Shown: piece by piece, positions 26,847 to 37,057 of the stretch
Layout of the letters: every line of letters starts with the position of its first letter
Position numbering within the stretch: the stretch's first letter is position 1
DNA from: Pyxidicoccus parkwaysis
Lineage (GTDB): Bacteria; Myxococcota; Myxococcia; Myxococcales; Myxococcaceae
Direction: 5' to 3'
Assembly (NCBI RefSeq): GCF_017301735.1
Contig: NZ_CP071090.1
Span: 4,950,001-5,014,000, forward strand
Length of the DNA: 64,000 bases
Program-made: the position numbers and the translations under genes
Notes under the pieces: model-generated
Told to the model about the DNA's origin: nothing
Seen by the model: only the letters and a program-made list of their open reading frames with translations
Databases searched by the model: none

Positions 26847-27325
26847 GGTTGGGGCCTCTTTGGGTGTCATTCACCGCGATGTGCGATGCCTCGGCGTAAG
26901 TGTGTTGGAGCGGCCGCCCGCACGAGAACAGCGGCTGCTCCTCCCTGCTCCGCCGACGAGGGAATTCGATACGCGAAATGAAAAGTGACACACCCAGGGC
27001 TGATGCGTGTGTCGACAGAACATTCTGATACGGCCATTCCCGCGTCAGGTGCTTCGACATGAGTTGATGGCAGGAATGAAGGCTGGATCGTGGACCGCAC
27101 GGGAAGCACAAATCGCGCGCGCAGATCCAGGCGCATCGCAATGCGCCCGCAGGGAAGGAATTCACTCTATTGCGAAAGCCATGCTGTTGCATTAACCCAC
27201 GAACCTCTCGCGCCCCGCGACGGTTGCCCACTTTGATGTGGCCAGGTCGTATTCGGCTGACCCCTGTTGACTGAATTTGCATCAGAGTTGAAAATGTAAC
27301 TCCCCTGAAGCCTAGAGAGGGCCAC
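26847..27325. other. Divergent AT-richer intergenic region
   Basis: 479 bases without a convincing gene, visibly richer in A/T than the coding regions, especially 26930-27000 and 27160-27310. It separates the Ntn hydrolase (minus) from a lipoprotein (plus) and so should hold both promoters; one candidate is listed separately. Confidence 0.5.
27267..27295 (+). promoter_or_regulatory. Candidate sigma-70-type promoter
   Basis: TTGACT at 27267-27272 and GAAAAT at 27290-27295 are separated by exactly 17 bases and lie 31 bases before the lipoprotein start. The -35 box is near perfect and the -10 box is moderate. Prediction by eye. Confidence 0.5.
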
Positions 27326-27619
27326 ATGAATCGGAGCACCTTGACCGCCTGTTTCCTGTTGTCCGTGCTGGCTGGAGGCTGTGGCGCCGAGCCGGCCCCT
27401 GAATCCCCTGAACCCCTGGGGGAAGTGCCGCAGGCGGCAGAGTTCCCGCCGATTTGCACCCTGAAGTTTGACTACAGGGTGAGGTACTACTCCGACAGCT
27501 CAAAGACCACCAAGATCGGGACGGCTCTCTGCAGCTGTGGCTACTTGTATCTCGAAGGGAATTCGAGCAGTTACACCACCTACAATTCGTTCCTCTCGTG
27601 CACCACTGATCCGCTGTAG
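27326..27619 (+). CDS. Small DUF6289-like secreted lipoprotein
   Basis: A 97-aa lipoprotein with GAGAGGG before the ATG and lipobox AGGC. After a Pro/Glu-rich linker, the domain has CTLKFDYRVRYYSDSSKTTK, then CSCG and a final FLSC. The YYSD..KTT.IG...C pattern resembles the DUF6289 family of small myxobacterial exported proteins; the 91-aa protein at 30867 has a related YTYYSEP stretch. It is likely disulfide-stabilised at the cell surface. Function unknown. Confidence 0.7.
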   Translation: MNRSTLTACFLLSVLAGGCGAEPAPESPEPLGEVPQAAEFPPICTLKFDYRVRYYSDSSKTTKIGTALCSCGYLYLEGNSSSYTTYNSFLSCTTDPL

Positions 27620-27868
27620 CACGTGCCAGAGGACCGCTCATCCAGACCTGCCCGTACAAGCGGCTCGTCGACTTGAGCGGTCTTCGGCTCCCTCAAGAGC
27701 TTCTACGGCTTGTAGACCTGGATGCGAGCTGGCCGAGCCGGTCACCCATTCCGAGCACAGCCGCGCTGCCGCGCGTGGCGATGTCGAGGGCCTCGGGGAT
27801 GGGGAGAGCGGGCCGCATTCCCAGACATCGCCCCGGAGGCCATTCCAGGCGTTCCGGCGGACTGTGCT

Positions 27869-28305
27869 ATGAACGCCGGCATTCAAAGAGCCTGGTGGGG
27901 ATGCACCCTCGCGATTCTGGTGATGGGTGTGGGCTGCATGAATGCGCCGGGGCTCCGGTCATCGCGCGCGGAGCTGCAGGGCCTGCTGGGCGCCGTGAAC
28001 GCGGTCACGAGCGTCCAGGACCTGCCTCGGGCGGTGGCGAAGCTGTGGGAGGTGGGCGCGGAGCCTCTCTTCTCCTTCAACGTCGGGGTGGACCCGGGGA
28101 ATGCGCGCCGTCACCTTGCCACGCTGGACCAGGGCGAGCTTTCGCTGCCGGACCGGGGGACAACCAGAACCTGCTGACGGACCCGCACGCCCCCGGGCGC
28201 TTCCGCGCGCATGGCTCGCTGAGCAACCTGCCGGCGTTCGCGGACGCCTTCCAGTGCACAGCGGGCAGTCGCATGGCGCGGCCGAACACCTGCGAGGTCT
28301 GGTAG
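27869..28305 (+). pseudogene. Internally deleted M13 (neprilysin-like) peptidase
   Basis: The first part (from ATG 27869; signal with VGC lipobox) reads SVQDLPRAVAKLWEVGAEPL and LDQGELSLPDR, the N-terminal signature of M13 peptidases before DYY. It then shifts frame near 28155-28165. In the next frame it continues NQNLLTDPHAPGRFR, GSLSNLPAFADAFQC and NTCEVW-stop, the hallmark C-terminus of M13 enzymes (DPHSPxRFRVNG ... CxVW). The roughly 500 central residues, including the HExxH zinc site, are gone. The gene therefore lost its catalytic core through one large deletion that also shifted the frame. It cannot encode an active protease. Confidence 0.8.
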
Positions 28306-28425
28306 CGAGAGAAATCCCGTTTTATCCTACCTTTCCCAATGCGGGCGATGCTCAATTGTACCTGCAACAGGCCGCCATGCCCGTACGGCGGCTGGTCCAC
28401 CCCCACGCATCAAACGGAGATTCAT

Positions 28426-29568
28426 ATGAAACGGCTAGGGATGGTCATCGCGCTGCTCGTTGGACTGAATGCAGGGGCCCAGGCTCGAACCGCTGCCTCG
28501 AGCTCAGCGGCGCTGCGCAATCGCGTCAGCGTGTCGCTGGCCGCCGACAAGCGCGAGATGGCGCTGACCCTGGCGAAGCAGGATGCGGCGCTGCGGAGGG
28601 CGCTCGCCTCTCGCTTGAGCGGCGAGCAGCTCGCGGTGGATCTGAAGCAGTGGCTGAGCACTGTACCGACCCAGGCCTCTGTTACGGCCGCGGCGGAGCG
28701 AGCGGACCTGAACATCCGCCAGCGCAAGGGCCTCGAGGGCGAGGTCGACAGCCTCCTGCAGCTCCGTCTGGCCAGTCCTTCCATGCTGGAGCCGCTGAAG
28801 CGAGGCGTTGAACCCCTCTATGCCTACGAGCCGGATGGGAACGACGCCACGTGGCAATTCATCGAGGCCTTCGATCGCTTCGGCGGCGTGCACCGCCTGG
28901 ACGTGCACCGCATGCCCGAGCAGCCGGTGCTGGTGGTGGACATCGACGCGCGGAGGGACCTGGCCGCTGGCATCAAGCTGATGCGCGAGCGCCTCGTGAG
29001 CTACGGCCAGCGACCCATGACGACGCTGGACGTGGGCGCCACCGCCACCGCCACCAGCACGCCGGTGACGATGCTCGATCGCATCTACCTGAACGACGAC
29101 CAGGAGCCCTGGATCTCCGGTAGCGCGGAGGTCTACGCCATCGTCAACGGAGTCGACCCCAGCCGCGACGCGCCGGCGCTGGATATCGTCGACATGCCCT
29201 ATCTGGATAATGACGGCACGACCTACTACCCGAACCAGATCCTGATCTTCTGGGACCGATATCGTTGGGCGGCGGCGAACGTGATCCTCATGGAGCACGA
29301 TGACAACACCAACTATCAGGAGCTGGTGGCCAATCTGTTCACGATCGCGAGCCAGATCCTGTCGGCCGTGGGCCAGCCGCAAATCTCCGCCCTGGTGGCC
29401 CTGGGCAGCGGACTGGTGCAGAGCATGCCCAGCAACTGGTTCACCAACGACGACGACTACGTTGATTCGTTCTACACCCTGGAGAAGGACCACACCTACA
29501 CCAATTATGCCGGAGCAGCCGGCAACGCGGTCGTGTCTCTCAGACCGTACGCAATCGCGGGCCAGTAG
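28426..29568 (+). CDS. DUF3103-like exported protein
   Basis: A 380-aa exported protein: ATG preceded by GGAGA, signal MKRLGMVIALLVGLNAGAQA, no lipobox. The N-terminal ~120 residues are helical and Ala/Arg-rich. The C-terminal part has GSAEVYAIVNGVDP, DIVDMPYLDNDGTTYYPNQI, FWDRYRWAAANVILMEHDDN and a late NWFTNDDDYVDSFYTLE, strings I associate with DUF3103 family proteins. Several Asp-rich loops suggest Ca2+ binding. It probably follows the M13 relic by chance. Biochemical role unknown. Confidence 0.65.
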   Translation: MKRLGMVIALLVGLNAGAQARTAASSSAALRNRVSVSLAADKREMALTLAKQDAALRRALASRLSGEQLAVDLKQWLSTVPTQASVTAAAERADLNIRQRKGLEGEVDSLLQLRLASPSMLEPLKRGVEPLYAYEPDGNDATWQFIEAFDRFGGVHRLDVHRMPEQPVLVVDIDARRDLAAGIKLMRERLVSYGQRPMTTLDVGATATATSTPVTMLDRIYLNDDQEPWISGSAEVYAIVNGVDPSRDAPALDIVDMPYLDNDGTTYYPNQILIFWDRYRWAAANVILMEHDDNTNYQELVANLFTIASQILSAVGQPQISALVALGSGLVQSMPSNWFTNDDDYVDSFYTLEKDHTYTNYAGAAGNAVVSLRPYAIAGQ

Positions 29569-29616
29569 CTGGCACCGTTCGGCGAGAGCCAGCGGGGACT
29601 TCACCCAAGGCGGCAC

Positions 29617-30639
29617 ATGATTGTCATTGGAATGATTGCTGGCACTCTTCGAAAGCGTGCGTTCATCGTGCTTTGCCTCCCCGCGCTGGTTGCCTGCGCA
29701 ACGCACCCGCCTGCGGCTGCCCTCGCGCCACCTGGTCCCAGCGCCTCGCATCAGGTGAAGCGGGTCACGGTGGCTGAAGGAGTCGAGCTCGAGGTCCTGG
29801 ACTTCGGCGGCCAGGGCCCCGCGCTCGTGTTCCTGGCGGGCCTCGGCTGCACCGGCCATGTGTTCGATGACCTGGCACCGGAGTTCACGGCGAATCGCCA
29901 TGTCTACGCATTCACGCGCCGGGGGTTCGGAGCCTCGAGCTGGCCCGAGAAGGGCTACGACACCGCGACCCTCGGTACGGATGTCGTCCGAGCGCTCGAC
30001 GGGCTGGGCATCGCGAAGGCTTCGCTCGCGGGCCACTCCCTCGCGGGGGACGAGCTCACCTGGGTCGCGGCTCGTTACCCCGAGCGCGTCGAGAAGCTCG
30101 TCTACCTGGACTCGGCGGTAGACCATGCGCGAGTCCATGAGGTGTTGAGCTCCCAGCCTCCCCCTCCGTCGGCGGAGCCTGAAGTGGCTCCGGAGCAGGA
30201 CCCGGACCTGGCCTCACGCGCCGCCTGGAGTGCCGCGCTCGCGCGCGACTCCGGCGGCCGCTTTCCCAATGATGAAATCGAGCAGGCCTATGACTTCGAT
30301 CCCAAGACGGGGCGAGGCGTGGGCATCCACGCGAGACCCGACGCCTTCGCGCAGGTGATGTCAGGCTCGGCGAGGATGGATTTCTCGGGCGTGCGCGCTC
30401 CCGTGCTCGCCTTCTACGCTCGCCCCCGGGCCACGGGCCTCGAGCGGATGACTCCCGCCCGGCAGGAAGCGTTGAAGGCCCTCATCCTGAAACTGGACGG
30501 AGTCAGGGGTGAGACGGAGGCCGCGCTGCGAAAAGTGCCGGGCACGAAGGTGGTGATGTTCGAGAACGGGCAGCACTTCGTCTGGTTCTCCAACCATGCA
30601 GAGGTGGTGCGCGAGATGAAGGCCTTTCTCGGGCAATAG
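29617..30639 (+). CDS. Alpha/beta-hydrolase lipoprotein
   Basis: A 340-aa protein with a lipobox (LVAC, Cys27), so an envelope-anchored hydrolase. The core shows the oxyanion region LVFLAGLGCTG, YAFTRRGFGASS after strand 4, and the nucleophile elbow GHSLAGDE with Ser141. A cap region is rich in Pro/Glu (SSQPPPPSAEPEVAPEQDPD). A late Asp or Glu and the histidine in FENGQHFVWFSN complete a plausible triad. The substrate is unknown; the fold covers esterases, lipases and haloperoxidase-like enzymes. ATG 29617 follows AAGG and starts the signal peptide. Confidence 0.82.
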   Translation: MIVIGMIAGTLRKRAFIVLCLPALVACATHPPAAALAPPGPSASHQVKRVTVAEGVELEVLDFGGQGPALVFLAGLGCTGHVFDDLAPEFTANRHVYAFTRRGFGASSWPEKGYDTATLGTDVVRALDGLGIAKASLAGHSLAGDELTWVAARYPERVEKLVYLDSAVDHARVHEVLSSQPPPPSAEPEVAPEQDPDLASRAAWSAALARDSGGRFPNDEIEQAYDFDPKTGRGVGIHARPDAFAQVMSGSARMDFSGVRAPVLAFYARPRATGLERMTPARQEALKALILKLDGVRGETEAALRKVPGTKVVMFENGQHFVWFSNHAEVVREMKAFLGQ

Positions 30640-30749
30640 CAGTGGACGCTGCTGGTGGACTCGGCCAGCTTCACCTCGCTGGGCGAGGTGCGCGCGGTGG
30701 AGGTGGTCTTCATGGCCACAGGCACCGTCATCTGACACACAGCACCCCG

Positions 30750-30789
30750 GACGGGCACGCATCTCACCGCGTGCCCGTCTTTCTTCCTC
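30750..30789 (+). terminator. Intrinsic terminator
   Basis: GACGGGCACGC (30750-30760) pairs perfectly with GCGTGCCCGTC (30769-30779) around an 8-base loop, followed by TTTCTTCC. It lies about 110 bases after the hydrolase stop. Between the two, frame 30640-30735 reads WTLLVDSASFTSLGEVRAVE, perhaps the end of a lost gene. Confidence 0.85.
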
Positions 30790-30866
30790 GCGCGGCTGGC
30801 CATGTCGATTTGCTGCGTTACCCTCGAAAAGCAGTGACACCCCGAAGCTCGGTTCGAGAGGCACGC

Positions 30867-31142
30867 ATGCAGGCAAGGAACGTCATCGGAAGCGCGCTGC
30901 TGGCCGCCGGAATGCTGATGGCCGGGGGCGGAGGCGCCACGGCCGAAGCGGCGGAGTCCCACTCCATCACCACGAGCGGGGACGCGCAGCAGGACCGAGC
31001 GGGGCAGGACTTCGAGTACACGTATTACAGCGAGCCGGCCAAATGGAACGTCATCGGCGGTCAGGGTCGCTCGTCTGGTGCCTGGTTCCGGTGGGGCTCC
31101 ACGTCGTCCTACTACGACTACACCTCCGACACCGGCTTCTGA
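30867..31142 (+). CDS. Small exported DUF6289-like protein
   Basis: A 91-aa protein with a Gly/Ala-rich signal peptide (GSALLAAGMLMAGGGGATAEAAE) and no clear lipobox. The mature part has DFEYTYYSEPAKWNVIGGQ and a Trp/Tyr-rich WFRWGSTSSYYDYTS end, similar in rhythm to DUF6289 proteins but without cysteines. Function unknown. ATG 30867 is chosen because it opens the signal peptide; the longer upstream frame crosses a terminator. Confidence 0.6.
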   Translation: MQARNVIGSALLAAGMLMAGGGGATAEAAESHSITTSGDAQQDRAGQDFEYTYYSEPAKWNVIGGQGRSSGAWFRWGSTSSYYDYTSDTGF

Positions 31143-31209
31143 GACTGCCTCGGTAGGGCTCACGGCCCGCCCCGGATACCTGCCGGAGCGGGCCGCCGTT
31201 GCTCCAACG

Positions 31210-31329
31210 AGAGTCCTTGTCGGTGGCGTCCTCGAGCTTGTCGCCGGCGGTCTCTGCGGCGTCCTGGGTCTTGTCCGCGGCCTTCTCGGCGGCGTCCTCC
31301 GCCTTCTGCGCGGCGTCCTCCGTGTCCGG
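31210..31329 (-). other. Low-complexity Ala/Asp/Lys-rich remnant
   Basis: On the minus strand the frame reads EDAAQKAEDAAEKAADK and then TQDAAETAGDKLEDATDK, an 11-residue-type coiled-coil repeat often found at the end of small myxobacterial lipoproteins. No start or signal peptide precedes it, and it lies 23 bases after the stop of the DUF1111 gene. Probably the end of a lost gene. Confidence 0.35.
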
Positions 31330-31352
31330 CGAGCCCCTCGTCACCGCGGGAT

Positions 31353-32744
<1,392 letters not shown>

Positions 32745-32839
32745 CGAGGTATCTCCGGGAGAGCGCCTGGGACTTGGGGACAACGGACGCCGGGCGGGGG
32801 GCTGTCTGCTCCCGCCCGGCGTCGGAGACCACGGGGCGA

Positions 32840-33661
32840 CTACTTCGCCAGGACGACGGACTCGCTCTGCACCAGGATGCCCTCGCCGGCCGCCTTCACG
32901 TCGATGCCCGTGAAGCCGGTGTACGGGTAGTGGCCGTCCCCGATCTCCTCGACGAACTCCATGGTGTCGCCGGTGATGACCTTGCCGTCATCCAGCGTCA
33001 CGTTGAAGGTGTCCTTCCCGGTGTTCAGGCGCCAGCCGCAGGCGCCCACGTTCTCCGGCGCGGCGGGCTTGTCGCCCGTCTTCGTCCAGATGATGTCCAG
33101 CTCGTAGAAGTCCGCGACGGCCACCAGCCAGCGGAAGAAGTCCCGCCAGTTGGTGAAGGTGACGTAGGCGTTCGCGGGGTTCGACTGGCTGCCCTGGAGC
33201 ACGCCGTCGCGGTAGATGTTCATGCGGTAGCCGGAGCCACCCGGCGTGCCGGTGAAGAGGGGCGCGACGCGCGCGGAGTTCGCCTCGCGGCCCGGGAGGA
33301 TGCTCAGGGAGCTGACCACCTGGTCGCCCGAGCGCGCGTCGAGCTGGAGCGCGCCCCCCGCGCCCAGCTTGATCTGCGACGTCTGCCGCCAGCTGGCAGC
33401 GCGGCCGAACGTGCTGGCCAGGCCGTCCGACTTCACGTTCTTCAGACCGGTCACGGCCAGCCCGAGCTCCGAGCTCGCCAGTGTGGCGTTACCCGTCGCG
33501 CAGCTCGTGATTCCGTCGAACGCCTTCACGCACTTGGACTCTGCGTTCGCCTCCTGGGCCGCCAGCGTGCCCTCGCCCGGCTGGGTCTCGTTACCCGCGC
33601 AGCCCGCCGTCACGCACATGAACACCGCCGCCAGCAGTCTGCTCGTCATCTTGAACTGCAT
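32840..33661 (-). CDS. Lipoprotein of unknown function
   Basis: A 273-aa lipoprotein. GGAG lies 6-7 bases before ATG 33661; the signal ends in TAGC. It has two more cysteines near residue 45-55 (SKCVKAFDGITSC) and one later (GACGW). The centre is beta-rich (SSLSILPGREANSARVAPLF), followed by an aromatic helix FTNWRDFFRWLVAVADFYEL. I recognise no family. It lies 95 bases upstream of the DUF1111 gene on the same strand, so the two may be co-transcribed. A 480-aa open frame exists on the opposite strand but lacks coding features. Confidence 0.7.
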   Translation of the reverse strand: MQFKMTSRLLAAVFMCVTAGCAGNETQPGEGTLAAQEANAESKCVKAFDGITSCATGNATLASSELGLAVTGLKNVKSDGLASTFGRAASWRQTSQIKLGAGGALQLDARSGDQVVSSLSILPGREANSARVAPLFTGTPGGSGYRMNIYRDGVLQGSQSNPANAYVTFTNWRDFFRWLVAVADFYELDIIWTKTGDKPAAPENVGACGWRLNTGKDTFNVTLDDGKVITGDTMEFVEEIGDGHYPYTGFTGIDVKAAGEGILVQSESVVLAK

Positions 33662-34299
33662 GTCTCTCCACCTCTTGAATGGGAAGGTGCTGCTTCCGTT
33701 CGGAGGCATCGCGCCGGACCCACGGCGCCTCGCGACGGCGTTCGCGTCTTCTGCACCGTTCGAGCCAGGCGACGTGTTTCATGTATCGCCCCTCTGTGTT
33801 GCCCGGAGGGAGCGATGTTTCAGGGCGTGGTTTGTGGCGCTTGTCGTTACGGCGTCGAAGGTCCGTGTGTCATTGGGCGCAACAGCCCAGGCTGGATGTC
33901 TTTGTGGCCTTTTCTGTGGGTGAAAGTCATTAACCTGGGTCAAGGCGTTGTTGATTTTGATGTGTCGAAACGCGGGGAACCCGGGGTTCAGGGGCCGGCG
34001 CTTGTAGCGGCGGAGGTCACTGTCCAGGTCGACCCGTACGGCGGTAGGGGGGCAGGACCTCCGCGCGTTGATGCTGGACGACCCGGACGTGGCGTCGAAC
34101 GACCCGAGCCGGAACGTTTCTCGCGGCTTCGCATGGGATGAGAAGTTCGGGCCCTTGTTCTACGTGTGGCAGGAGTATCAGCGTCAGCGGGGCTTGAAGG
34201 CCGTGCGCCCGTCTGGCGGGCCGCGAACGACACGTCCCAGACGCTCCGATTCCCCGCGGGCCCAGACGCCGTGGCGCTGGCACGGTCCGCGTGAGCAGT
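33662..34299. other. Gene-poor stretch
   Basis: About 640 bases with no intact gene. 33840-33970 is AT-richer and may hold the promoter of the lipoprotein to the left. On the plus strand 34068-34200 reads DDPDVASNDPSRNVSRGFAW and FGPLFYVWQEYQRQRGLK, which looks like a real gene end fragment, but I cannot assign it. Confidence 0.4.
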
Positions 34300-34840
34300 T
34301 GCGACAAGGCGCGGTGTACCCGAAAGCATCGACCTCGACGTCGACCGGGTGGATGAGGTCACTCCCGCTGGAGCATCCACCGAGGCTGCGGAGCTTGAGC
34401 TGGCACCCATCTCCGCTCGGGCTGCAGACCCAGATGCCGATGTGGCTGCTAGTGACGTCCGAACCATAATACGCCGCGTACAGCCGCCCGTCCGGTCCTG
34501 TGGACATGTACGCGATGTTGCCATCGGTCCCCCCGATGAGAGCGCTCACGGTGCCTCCCATGCCGCTGAGGGACATCCGGTGGATGCGGTTCACGCTCGT
34601 GGTCGAGACGCGGTACTCGGACGTGAAGACATGGGCGCTGTTGGCGGCGACACCGGACAGGGGCAGAGTCGTCGGGGGATGGAACTGCCAGGTGTCGCTC
34701 TGACTGTACCGAGCCGAGCTCCACGTGCCGTGCATCCGTGAGGATGTAGTTCGAGCCCGTGCCCTCCTCCAGGGGAGCGACGATGCGATGCGTCGCGGCT
34801 GAATCCTGGAGGAGGACTGCCCGGGCCGCTGGGGGCCCGG
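34300..34840 (-). pseudogene. Frameshifted propeller-type protein remnant
   Basis: Minus-strand coding signal runs across two frames. First (34700-34840) RIVAPLEEGTGSNYILTDA, then after a shift near 34700-34735 SDTWQFHPPTTLPLSG, FTSEYRVSTTSVNRIHRMSL, GGTDGNIAYMSTGPDGRLYA and LIHPVDVEVDAFGYT. The spaced GNIAYMS.GPDGRLYAA strand suggests a beta-propeller (two-component-regulator-propeller or NHL type). The N-terminus is missing and an undisturbed lipoprotein starts 12 bases away. It is a decayed gene. Confidence 0.55.
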
Positions 34841-34851
34841 GCAGGTGCTCA

Positions 34852-36204
34852 TCACCAGTCGTAGCCGTGGGACTCCGTGAGCACGACGACCTTGCCGCTG
34901 TTCGGGTAGTACAGGACGGCGTAGTCGTTGTAGAGGTGGCAGTTGTGGCAGGGGACCTCTTCCCCGCCGAGCCACGCCTGGATGGGGCCACCGCCCGCGA
35001 ACGCGTCGATGGCGGCCAGCAGCGGGGAACTGCTCGAGCCGAAGTAGGTTTCCACAATGCCGGCGCGGTCGGTGACTTCGCCGTAATCGGACGGCGGCAG
35101 GGTCCGCGTCGTCTCGGCGACGTAGTCCAACACCGCCTGCACAGTCACTGGCGTGGCCGGGCACTCCGGGGTGCTGTACGCGTCGATGGCGCTCAGCCCG
35201 TTCGACTGGCGCAGGGGCTCCAGGGACGAGGCGTCAATCTCCGTCACCGACAGCGGCTCGCCCGGGAGCACCTCGCAGGCGCTCGCGTACGTGCAGCGCT
35301 GCACCTGGCGGTAGGTTCCGCACGAGCCGAAGTCCAGCGTGCCCGTGGGCTGCGCGTGGATGCAGTTGTAGACGGACAGCTGGCAGGCGGGGGACGGCCA
35401 CGTGTTGTACGGGTCATCGTGGGTGCTGATGGCCAGCCCGGTGACGCGCACCACGAGGCGCGCCGTCTCGTCCACCACGGTGCCGCTGTTCAGCGCGGCG
35501 GCGAAAGTGAGGGGAACCGTGTGCGGGTCCACGGCCTCGTGCACCGCCGGGTAGCGCCAGTCCAACTGGAAGGTGTCCGCGTCCACGCGGGAGACCGCGG
35601 GCACGCCGTCCGGCGCGGTGACGGTGAGCGACGTGGCCGCCGAGTCCACCCGGCCGCGATACATCAGGTTGTCGGTGCCGGCGGCGTTGAGCACGTAGAC
35701 CGGGTCGACGTTCTCGAAGACGGTGATGGAGTTCGGCCCGCGGAAGTCGAAGAAGCGGGGCGCGAGGATGAGCTGCGCGTAGTACCGCGTCGGCGAGCCC
35801 GTGAAGGTGTCGATGGCGACCAGCAGCGGCAGCCCGGAGAGCATCGTGTTCAGCTCGTGGCCCTCCTCGAGGACCACCTCGAAGCGCCGCTCGCTGATGA
35901 CGTTCGCCGTGCCGAAGGCGTCATCCGGCACGAAGCTGAAGACATTGCGGATGTAGCGGTTGGTGGTGCCATGAATCACGAGCACGCGGCGGTTGTTGCG
36001 CGTCTCGAAGGTGCCCAACGTCTCGAAGCTGAGCTCGTGCGTGCCCGTGGGCTCGTACGCGTAGATGCGGGTGGCCGTCGCCGCGGCGGTGGAGACTCCT
36101 GTCTCCTCCACGGGGACTCCCAGCGACTCCTCAGGGGACGTGCTGCCACAGGCGGTGGCGCCCAGGGACAGGGCGCAGGTGAGCGCGAAACTACGGAACA
36201 TCAT
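34852..36204 (-). CDS. Lipoprotein with a C-terminal CHNCH motif
   Basis: A 450-aa lipoprotein (GGAGG, then ATG 36204; lipobox TAC). The mature protein is beta-rich, with Tyr/Arg patches (YAYEPTGTHELSFETLG). It ends in GGEEVPCHNCHLYNDYA and a final VVVLTESHGYDW. CHNCH has the CxxCH form of a c-type heme site, but no axial-ligand domain can be named, so it may bind metal instead. Further cysteines (ACQLSVYNC, GSCGTYRQVQRC) suggest disulfides. Function unknown. The second Met codon also makes a possible start three bases later. Confidence 0.72.
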   Translation of the reverse strand: MMFRSFALTCALSLGATACGSTSPEESLGVPVEETGVSTAAATATRIYAYEPTGTHELSFETLGTFETRNNRRVLVIHGTTNRYIRNVFSFVPDDAFGTANVISERRFEVVLEEGHELNTMLSGLPLLVAIDTFTGSPTRYYAQLILAPRFFDFRGPNSITVFENVDPVYVLNAAGTDNLMYRGRVDSAATSLTVTAPDGVPAVSRVDADTFQLDWRYPAVHEAVDPHTVPLTFAAALNSGTVVDETARLVVRVTGLAISTHDDPYNTWPSPACQLSVYNCIHAQPTGTLDFGSCGTYRQVQRCTYASACEVLPGEPLSVTEIDASSLEPLRQSNGLSAIDAYSTPECPATPVTVQAVLDYVAETTRTLPPSDYGEVTDRAGIVETYFGSSSSPLLAAIDAFAGGGPIQAWLGGEEVPCHNCHLYNDYAVLYYPNSGKVVVLTESHGYDW

Positions 36205-36396
36205 GAGATTCCTCCAGGTGAAGAATTCCTGGAATACCACATGCACCTGACGCAAGCCTGACGCGGCGTGTCCCAGGTGTGTGACACGCTGGCGCGAGGC
36301 GGTGGGCACCAGGAGGAAGTCCTCCCGGGCACCGTGCCAGCAGCATTGGGGTCAGGTGTGTTTGCGTCTGGCATTGGGAAGAGCGCTTCCCGGGCC

Positions 36397-36684
36397 TCAG
36401 TCGAGGTTTACGCAAGTGGTTTCGGCGCAGGTGCCCTCACCCGGGGGACAGGCGACGGTATGGCTGCAGAACCTGCAGGAAAGAGTGCAGATCATGGGCA
36501 GTCTGGCGGAGTTGTCGTTGCCGTCCTCCGACAAGGACACGGGAGCCGCTTCCCCAGTCGCGACGGCCGTCGAGGGAGAAAACCCCGGTGCGAAGTCGGG
36601 GGCGATTGCCAGGGTCATGCCCGTGAAGAGCCCCATCAGCAGTGCAAGTCCGGACAACGACCTCTTCAGTTTCAGCTGGTTCAT
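36397..36684 (-). CDS. Small secreted cysteine-rich protein
   Basis: A 95-aa protein with GGGAG before the ATG and a hydrophobic signal (SLSGLALLMGLFTGMTLAIA). The acidic mid part leads to MICTLSCRFCSHTVACPP and GEGTCAETTC, six cysteines within 30 residues, probably three disulfides. No lipobox, so a free secreted peptide is likely. Function unknown. Confidence 0.7.
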   Translation of the reverse strand: MNQLKLKRSLSGLALLMGLFTGMTLAIAPDFAPGFSPSTAVATGEAAPVSLSEDGNDNSARLPMICTLSCRFCSHTVACPPGEGTCAETTCVNLD

Positions 36685-37057
36685 GGTGACTCCCTGGGTG
36701 GGCAGCGGCTCCAGGGAGAATCATAGGCGTTCAGGAGAAACAGAAAATCTTGAGCCGAAGACTGACAGCAAGGGGGATGCAAGGGCATTCAGAACGCGCA
36801 GCCCGCGCCCCTGGTGAACAATGCCGACCGCCCACCCGCGCGGCCCTCAGAGCGCCATGGCGGGCGTGACGACAATCCCAGGATGTCTATTATTGAACCA
36901 GCCTGAGGCATCCTTGCTGCAAGGCTTTCTCGCCTTCTCAATCAATGTCAGACGCAGTCAGTACAAGCCATGGTCACGCCACGGCCGTGTCTCTCGGTCC
37001 GTGGCGCTGCAATCCCCCGGATGTCGCTGGCTTCACCTCGAGGGGATGAGGACCACC
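36685..37057. other. Intergenic region upstream of the haloperoxidase gene
   Basis: 373 bases, AT-richer at 36725-36780 and 36870-36960. No gene is supported; a weak open frame continues from 36821 into the haloperoxidase but lacks coding character before 37058. Confidence 0.4.

Noticed and set aside
21330-27730. Short similar string around 'gtagacctgg' at about 21335 and 27713
   Set aside because: Only about 16 bases with mismatches; no structure or gene context; probably coincidence or very old relic.
36300-36400. Sigma-54 promoter at a GGCAC-type string
   Set aside because: GGCAC occurs but the required downstream GC at correct spacing with TTGC is absent.
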